DNA of 64,000 nucleotides from Campylobacter volucris. GTDB taxonomy: Bacteria; Campylobacterota; Campylobacteria; Campylobacterales; Campylobacteraceae. A program made the translations under genes and the position numbers. Positions 61,809 to 64,000 of the stretch are shown piece after piece. Numbering within the stretch: position 1 is the stretch's first letter; each line of letters begins with the position of its first letter. The stretch covers positions 62,001 to 126,000 of the forward strand of contig NZ_VOWJ01000028.1 in the NCBI RefSeq assembly GCF_008011665.1, read 5' to 3'. The notes below the pieces were generated by a model. The model saw only the letters and a program-made list of their open reading frames with translations. It was not told the origin of the DNA and did not search any database.

Positions 61809-63157
61809 GCTGCATCTTCAATTAAATTTAAATCTCTACCTCTAGTTTCTGGTGCAAAAAATGTCGTTATAAAGCCAATACCTGCAGTAATCACAAAATA
61901 TAATGCAATAGGCCACCAAGTCCCATAATAAGCTAGTAATGCAGAAGCTATCATAGGTGCAGTCCCACCTGATAATATAGAGCCACATTCTTTAGCCAGT
62001 GCCATTTTAGTATAGCGATTTTTAGCTCCAAATAATTCTACTCCCCAAGCAGCTTGAACTCCAAAAATTCCTAAAGACGCTAAAGACATACCTACGATAA
62101 TTGTTAAAATTACTATAATTTCATTTCTGCTATCAAGTAGCATAAAAGCAGGAAAGGCATAAAGCATCAAAAGTAAGCAAAATGTTCTATAAGTAATGCG
62201 TCTTCCAAATTTATCACTTAAATATCCTGCCAAAGGTATAACTAAAAATCCAACTAAAGAAGCAATCATCACAGCAGTAGTAGCGACTGATTTATCAAGA
62301 AGTAAAATTTTGGTCACATAACCTACTATAAAGCCTTGTGCTAAATAAGAAGGCCCATTTTCTCCTATCCTAATGCCTACCATGATCCAAAAAGCTTTTG
62401 TTTTCTGCCATAAATTTCTTTCATCTTTTTTAGCATGCATTTCATTTTCATGACGAATTTTTAGCATCATTTCTTTTTGTTTTTCAAAAACAGGAGTTTC
62501 TTTTACATGTAAGCGTATATAAACAGCAAAAATAGCAATAAAAATACTACATATAAATGGAATTCTCCATCCCCATTCTTTAAAACTTTCACTATCCATT
62601 TGTAAAGTTAAAAGCCAAACCATAGACGCAAGTAAGGTTCCGCTATTTGATCCAAGAGCTATAATAGAAGAAATTAAACCTCTATGCTTACTTGGAGCAT
62701 ACTCTCCAAGCATAACCGTTCCACCAGAAAGTTCAGCACCAGCACCAAAACCCTGCATAAAGCGTAAAATAACCAAACAAATTGGAGCCCAAATTCCAAT
62801 CACTGCATAACTTGGTATAAAACCTATGAGAGTAGTTGAAATTCCCATTAACGCAATGGTAATCATCAATACATTTTTTCTTCCATATTTATCACCTAAA
62901 TAACCAAAAAACAAAGCTCCAATAGGTCTTGCTACAAAACCTACTCCATAAGTTACGAAGCTAAGTAAAAGTGCTATAGTAGGAGTTTGTTCGGGAAAGA
63001 AAATTTCAGAAAAGATTGTGGCTGCTGCTAAGCCATAGAGTGCAAAATCTGCATATTCCATAGCTGTACCCAACCAGCAAGAAAATATAGCTTTTTTAAA
63101 AGCTTTTTTGCCTTGAGGCGTTTTAAAATTCTCATCCGCGATTGATTGTATTTGCAA
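61805..63157 (-). CDS. MFS carrier, MHS (proline/betaine-like) family
   Basis: This 450-residue inner-membrane transporter has about 12 helices and the metabolite:H+ symporter signatures: CWLGTAMEYADFALYGLAAAT, RPIGALFFGYLGDKYGRKNVL near residue 80, FMQGFGAGAELSGGTVMLGEYAPSKHRG near 140 and YLSDKFGRRITYR near 315. MHS proteins carry organic acids, betaines and similar small molecules. The cotranscribed nucleoside hydrolase suggests a nucleoside or ribosylated substrate, which would be unusual for this family. Divergent from polA. Confidence 0.88.
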   Translation of the reverse strand: MQIQSIADENFKTPQGKKAFKKAIFSCWLGTAMEYADFALYGLAAATIFSEIFFPEQTPTIALLLSFVTYGVGFVARPIGALFFGYLGDKYGRKNVLMITIALMGISTTLIGFIPSYAVIGIWAPICLVILRFMQGFGAGAELSGGTVMLGEYAPSKHRGLISSIIALGSNSGTLLASMVWLLTLQMDSESFKEWGWRIPFICSIFIAIFAVYIRLHVKETPVFEKQKEMMLKIRHENEMHAKKDERNLWQKTKAFWIMVGIRIGENGPSYLAQGFIVGYVTKILLLDKSVATTAVMIASLVGFLVIPLAGYLSDKFGRRITYRTFCLLLMLYAFPAFMLLDSRNEIIVILTIIVGMSLASLGIFGVQAAWGVELFGAKNRYTKMALAKECGSILSGGTAPMIASALLAYYGTWWPIALYFVITAGIGFITTFFAPETRGRDLNLIEDAA

Positions 63158-63296
63158 AATTAAACCTTTGTTTTAAAATTTAAAAAGCGTAATTTTATCT
63201 AAAAAGCATAAAATTAAATTTAGATTTTTTACTCTCTTTTAAATAAAATTTAGTGATAATTTCTTAGTTTTTAATAGAATTTACATGGGAAAATTA

Positions 63297-64000
63297 ATGA
63301 AAACTTTAACAATAATTGATACTTTTGGCTTTTTCTTTAGGCTTTTTTATGCTTTAAAGGGTTTAAAAAATTCAAAAGGGGAGCCTAGTAATATGATAAG
63401 TGGTTTTGCTAATTTTATTTATAGTTTGAAAAATGAACATCCTAGTGATATGATTATTTTTGCTCTTGATAGCAAAGGAAAAACTTTTAGAAGTGAAATT
63501 GATCCAAATTATAAAATCAATCGTCAAACACCACTACCAGAACTATTAGCTCAAATTCCAATTTGCATACAAATGATAGAAAAAATGGGTTTTGCAAGTT
63601 TTTCTTATGAAGGTTATGAAGCAGATGATATCATAGCATCTTTAGTTAAAGCATGCAAAGATAAGGATATATTTATAAGAATTATCACTCAAGATAAAGA
63701 TTTGTATCAACTTATAAAAAATGGAAAAGTTAGCATTTATAGCCCTATTTCAAAAAATGATTATGATGAAGCAGGATGTTTGGAAAAATATGGTGTTAAA
63801 CCTTTCCAAATGAGAGATTTTTTAGCACTTTGTGGTGATAGTTCAGATAATATCCCAGGGGTTAAAGGTATAGGTGCTAAGGGAGCTAAAAATTTACTTG
63901 ATGAGTTTGAAAGCATAGAGGGTATTTATGAAAATTTAACCCTAGTGCGAAATGAAAGAAATAAAAATTTACTCTTAGAAGGTAAAGAAAATGCAATTTT
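63297..64000 (+). CDS. polA: DNA polymerase I, N-terminal part (3' end outside window)
   Basis: The frame from ATG 63297 (MKTLTIIDTFGFFFRLFYAL) stays open to the window end, covering about 234 residues. It has the 5'-3' exonuclease (FEN-like) domain with metal-binding aspartates: IIDTFGF, FALDSKGKTFR, YEADDIIASL and ITQDKDLYQL near residue 135. The H2TH element follows, DFLALCGDSSDNIPGVKGIGAKGAKNLL, near 180-208. PolA fills gaps in repair and Okazaki processing. GGGA lies 7 bases upstream of the ATG. An in-frame ATG at 63285 is an alternative. The gene is cut only by the window edge. Confidence 0.95.
   Translation, partial: MKTLTIIDTFGFFFRLFYALKGLKNSKGEPSNMISGFANFIYSLKNEHPSDMIIFALDSKGKTFRSEIDPNYKINRQTPLPELLAQIPICIQMIEKMGFASFSYEGYEADDIIASLVKACKDKDIFIRIITQDKDLYQLIKNGKVSIYSPISKNDYDEAGCLEKYGVKPFQMRDFLALCGDSSDNIPGVKGIGAKGAKNLLDEFESIEGIYENLTLVRNERNKNLLLEGKENAI

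Noticed and set aside
1..64000. tRNA, rRNA, CRISPR array, insertion sequence or prophage
   Set aside because: No GC-rich structured stretch, spaced direct repeat array, transposase, integrase or terminal inverted repeats were seen. Gaps between genes are short and AT-rich.

Overview
The window is about 64 kb of very AT-rich, densely coding DNA from a Campylobacter, most likely the Campylobacter lari group. The placement rests on gene content and order read from the sequence: mreC-carB, a biotin cluster, tcdA-surE-peb3, lpxB-greA, cheV-cheA-cheW-serB-tal, rplY-pth-lysA-pheA-hisC-fliFGH-dxs-perR-ubiE-xseA-serC-uvrA, dba-dsbI and polA. This is the backbone known from C. jejuni (roughly Cj0277 to Cj0348), rearranged and carrying extra genes. 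No rRNA, tRNA, CRISPR array, insertion sequence or prophage was recognised.

Layout. 1-5.1 kb: end of mreC, a periplasmic catalase-like haem protein, carB and a short Sua5-like protein. 5.2-10.6 kb: paired SMR exporters and biotin synthesis (bioD, bioA, bioF, bioG, bioC) with a Sel1-repeat protein. 10.6-12.6 kb: a doubly frameshifted DUF2971 gene, tcdA and surE. 12.7-22.1 kb is accessory: PEB3, peptidase E with a DcuC-type carrier, peptidase T, the cytolethal distending toxin operon cdtABC, and a CstA transporter followed by a tiny Cys-Cys-ending protein and an ArsA/Get3-like ATPase. 22.3-28.4 kb: a type III restriction-modification operon with a DUF4145 gene between mod and res. 28.4-32.4 kb: lpxB, greA, a broken sulfatase/phosphoethanolamine-transferase-like gene with a G9 tract, and an LpxH/LpxJ-like phosphoesterase. 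32.4-36.2 kb: chemotaxis core genes. 36.2-56.6 kb: housekeeping and flagellar basal-body genes. 56.6-64 kb: a frameshifted Sel1 gene, dba-dsbI, a solitary trpB, a YqaA membrane protein, a nucleoside hydrolase paired with an MFS carrier, and the start of polA.

How it fits together. Genes are packed with 1-4 base overlaps or short gaps, so most belong to long operons. The accessory block between surE and lpxB suggests peptide and organic-acid use (PepE, PepT, DcuC, CstA), host interaction (PEB3, CDT) and defence (type III R-M). The broken gene beside lpxB and an LpxH-like gene suggests lost or switchable lipid A decoration.

Three inverted repeats place a Shine-Dalgarno sequence in their downstream arm just before a start codon: the catalase-like gene, pepE and dba. 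The least described feature is the CstA / Cys-Cys protein / ArsA-like ATPase operon.
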